A stretch of DNA of 6,819 nucleotides from Actinomycetota bacterium (GTDB taxonomy: Bacteria; Actinomycetota; Thermoleophilia; UBA2241): the NCBI GenBank assembly GCA_003157715.1, contig PMKK01000250.1, positions 1-6,819 on the forward strand, written 5' to 3'. This document shows, piece after piece, positions 5,073 through 6,819 of the stretch. The position numbers and the translations under genes were made by a program. The notes under the pieces were generated by a model. The model made no database searches and was not told the origin of the DNA. It saw only the letters and a list, made by a program, of their open reading frames with translations. Position 1 is the stretch's first letter. Each line of letters begins with the position of its first letter.

Positions 5073-6752
5073 TCAGGCTCCCGGCTGCCGCACCTTCGTC
5101 CGCATGTCGGCCGACAGCGGCACCACGAGCTCCGCGTTGTACGAACCGGTGGGCAGAAGACCGATCGGGTTGTCGAAGATCTGCTGGGCGGCGACCGCAT
5201 AGCTGCGCGACGTCGCGGCCGGCGAGCCGTCTTCGACGGCGGGGTCGACGTCCGTCGTAAGGATCGCGACGGTGTCGTCGCTTCTGCGGACGATCTCGAA
5301 CGTGCGGAACTGCTGCGGAAAGTCTCTGAGCGACGCGGTCTCGATCTCCCAGAAGCCGAGCTCCGGGTGCCCCGGGTCGGGCGACGTGAACGCGGTGACC
5401 GCGTTGCGATGGCGATGCCCCGCCAGCCACAGGATGAGGTTCGGATACGCGTGGAGCTCGGCGATCAGCTCGTTCTCCGACACGCAGGCGGCCGCGCCCC
5501 AGCCCATGGGCGAGCCCGCCGCTTCCACGCCGATCGGCACGTGCGCGGCGACGATCATGAGCACGTCTTCGGACTGACCCTTGTCGAGCTCGCTCAGGAG
5601 CCAGTCGTGGCGCTCCTGGTCGAGCGAGGCGTGCCCGTAACCGTTGTCGTAGGGCTCGTCGTCGCGCTGTGTGTCGTCGAGCACGATAACCCTGACGGGT
5701 ACGTCCGCCCTCGGTTCGAAGGTGTAGCAGGCAAAGCCGGCGGCGGCGTGGGCCCGGTCGAAACCGTGACCCTTCGGGCCCGAGGACGTGGTGAAGAACT
5801 CGTTCATCCAGGCGCTCTTCGAAAGGGAGAAGCGGTCCGGATCGGCGGCCGGCACCTTCGGCGGGGTGGCGAACTCGGCGACCGGCCCGATACCGAAGAT
5901 GTCCCCGTAGGGCGTCCGTCCGTCGAGGCAGCCCATGTAGAAGCCGCGGCTGTCCGGGCCGAGCGGGTCTTCGAAGACGTTGCCGAGGTTGAGGATCTCT
6001 TCTCCGACGTAGGTCTGCCGCAGGTAGTCGTCGACCGCGAGAAACCCCGTCCAGAAGTGGTCGTGGTTGCCGCGCGCCTGGTACCACGGGATCGACCTGT
6101 CGAGCCCCGTCGCGTCGTACTCGCGCAGATAGTCGCCCCGGGGTCCGGAAGCGGCATCCGGACCGGCGTCCGCCCGCAGGCCGGAATCGGGGTCGATGTG
6201 CCGGCCGTCGAGGACGTCGATGTACCACCTCAGCTCGTTGTACTGGGTGTTGTTGCACGTGTCGCCCAGCGAGATGCCGAAGTCGATGCGCTCCTCGCGG
6301 TGCAGGGCGTTCACCGTCCGCAGAGCCGCGTCGAGCACGTGCTGCGTGTAGAGCATGACGCCCGAATAGGCCGACGAGAGAAAGCCCTTGTAGCCGAACA
6401 GGATCGCCTGGGCGGGAGACTGGACGTCGGCGATGTGGATGTCGGTGATGGCGAAGAAGCGCAGGAGCTTGGCGACGCTGGTGACCGAGGCGCCGTCATA
6501 GCCGGCCGGCATGAGGTCGAGCCGCCGTTCGTGTTGCAGGCCGGGTCCGTAGCTCCACGTGCCGTAGCCCGCCTGCTCGTATCTCGAGAGTTCGTGGGGC
6601 AGCACCTTCGGCGCGTCGGAAGCTATCGGGTCGGGCACGATCGTCCTCTGTGCCGTCGTCGGGACGGGTGAAGCGACCGGGGAATGAACGGTAGAGGCCA
6701 CCAGTGAAACGACGATGGAAGCGCTCGCGTCTGCCTCGTGCGGTGGTCTCAT
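5073..6752 (-). CDS. Metallophosphoesterase, TIGR03768 family
   Basis: Calcineurin-like metal-dependent phosphoesterase of 559 residues. All expected metal-binding motifs appear in order: Asp104-Ile-His106 (FFAITDIHIAD), Gly163-Asp164 (SLGDTCNN), Gly228-Asn-His-Asp231 (ARGNHDHFW), His404 (VAAHVPIG) and Gly445-His-Arg-His448. TTAQRTIVP (32-40) matches the start of the family domain; the family's physiological substrate is unknown to me. Residues 1-31 form an Ala/Ser/Val-rich stretch that could be a poor signal peptide but lacks a basic start and a strong hydrophobic core, so location is unclear. The start is ATG at 6752, supported by GAGGGG (6758-6763) five bases upstream, and overlaps the upstream gene's stop as ATGA. 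The 46-codon gene follows 63 bases after its stop. The protein is intact and probably catalytically competent. Confidence 0.9.
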   Translation of the reverse strand: MRPPHEADASASIVVSLVASTVHSPVASPVPTTAQRTIVPDPIASDAPKVLPHELSRYEQAGYGTWSYGPGLQHERRLDLMPAGYDGASVTSVAKLLRFFAITDIHIADVQSPAQAILFGYKGFLSSAYSGVMLYTQHVLDAALRTVNALHREERIDFGISLGDTCNNTQYNELRWYIDVLDGRHIDPDSGLRADAGPDAASGPRGDYLREYDATGLDRSIPWYQARGNHDHFWTGFLAVDDYLRQTYVGEEILNLGNVFEDPLGPDSRGFYMGCLDGRTPYGDIFGIGPVAEFATPPKVPAADPDRFSLSKSAWMNEFFTTSSGPKGHGFDRAHAAAGFACYTFEPRADVPVRVIVLDDTQRDDEPYDNGYGHASLDQERHDWLLSELDKGQSEDVLMIVAAHVPIGVEAAGSPMGWGAAACVSENELIAELHAYPNLILWLAGHRHRNAVTAFTSPDPGHPELGFWEIETASLRDFPQQFRTFEIVRRSDDTVAILTTDVDPAVEDGSPAATSRSYAVAAQQIFDNPIGLLPTGSYNAELVVPLSADMRTKVRQPGA

Positions 6753-6819
6753 CGGATCCCCTCGTGTCCGGCGAAGAAGTGCTGGACTCTGTCACGGGCG
6801 TTCGCCCTGACGTCGAAGA
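6749..6819 (-). CDS. C-terminal end of an unidentified upstream gene (cut by right edge)
   Basis: A minus-strand frame open from the window edge reads FDVRANARDRVQHFFAGH, then EGIR and a TGA at 6749-6751. That TGA overlaps the ATG of the phosphoesterase gene as ATGA, a common arrangement in translationally coupled operons. Eighteen of the 22 codons end in G or C, and the composition looks like a normal charged, helical C-terminus, unlike the Ser/Thr/Arg-rich products of the other frames here. With only 22 residues no family can be named. The call rests on the overlap and codon bias; a chance open frame of this length in GC-rich DNA is possible. Confidence 0.45.
   Translation of the reverse strand, partial: FDVRANARDRVQHFFAGHEGIR

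Noticed and set aside
3806..5260. Plus-strand open frame of 484 codons antisense to the transporter and small gene
   Set aside because: The Gln/Arg/Gly-rich product has no domain and the true coding frame is the minus-strand MFS transporter.
4998..6671. Plus-strand open frame of 557 codons antisense to the phosphoesterase
   Set aside because: It is the codon-aligned reverse of a gene with a complete set of metallophosphoesterase motifs; its Val/Arg/Gly-rich product looks like a typical antisense shadow.

Overview
The window is uniformly GC-rich with strongly GC-biased third codon positions, so long open frames occur on every strand. I kept only frames with recognisable protein motifs, a ribosome binding site or clear gene context. 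This looks like chromosomal DNA of a high-GC bacterium. The secreted clostripain-like protease, with Ycf48-type propeller repeats and a C-terminal Ig-like domain, reminds me of proteins from uncultured Actinomycetota (Thermoleophilia or Coriobacteriia-like lineages). That taxonomic guess is inference only.

Layout from left to right: (1) the N-terminal 272 codons of an ATP-dependent phosphoenolpyruvate carboxykinase (pckA), minus strand, cut by the left edge; (2) a 235-base divergent control region holding a tandem array of ~20-base repeats, an inverted repeat and weak promoter candidates; (3) a plus-strand gene for an exported 850-residue clostripain-family (C11) cysteine protease fused to a seven-repeat beta-propeller and a C-terminal Ig-like domain; (4) convergent with it after only 12 bases, a minus-strand block read right to left: the last 22 codons of an unknown gene at the right edge, a TIGR03768-family metallophosphoesterase, a 46-codon small gene with a very strong ribosome binding site, and a 413-residue MFS exporter-like transporter.

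The four minus-strand genes at the right probably form one operon. The first two overlap by four bases (ATGA), the small gene starts 63 bases after the phosphoesterase, and the transporter starts at GTG ten bases after the small gene's stop with no binding site of its own, which suggests translational coupling. No pathway linking these genes can be read from the sequence. pckA is ordinary gluconeogenic or anaplerotic metabolism and shares only its upstream region with the protease gene.

The points most worth a second look are the protease-propeller-Ig architecture, the small gene in front of the transporter (with a weak resemblance to double-glycine leader peptides), and the two-helical-turn repeat array between pckA and the protease gene. 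I see no RNA genes, CRISPR array, insertion sequence or phage genes.
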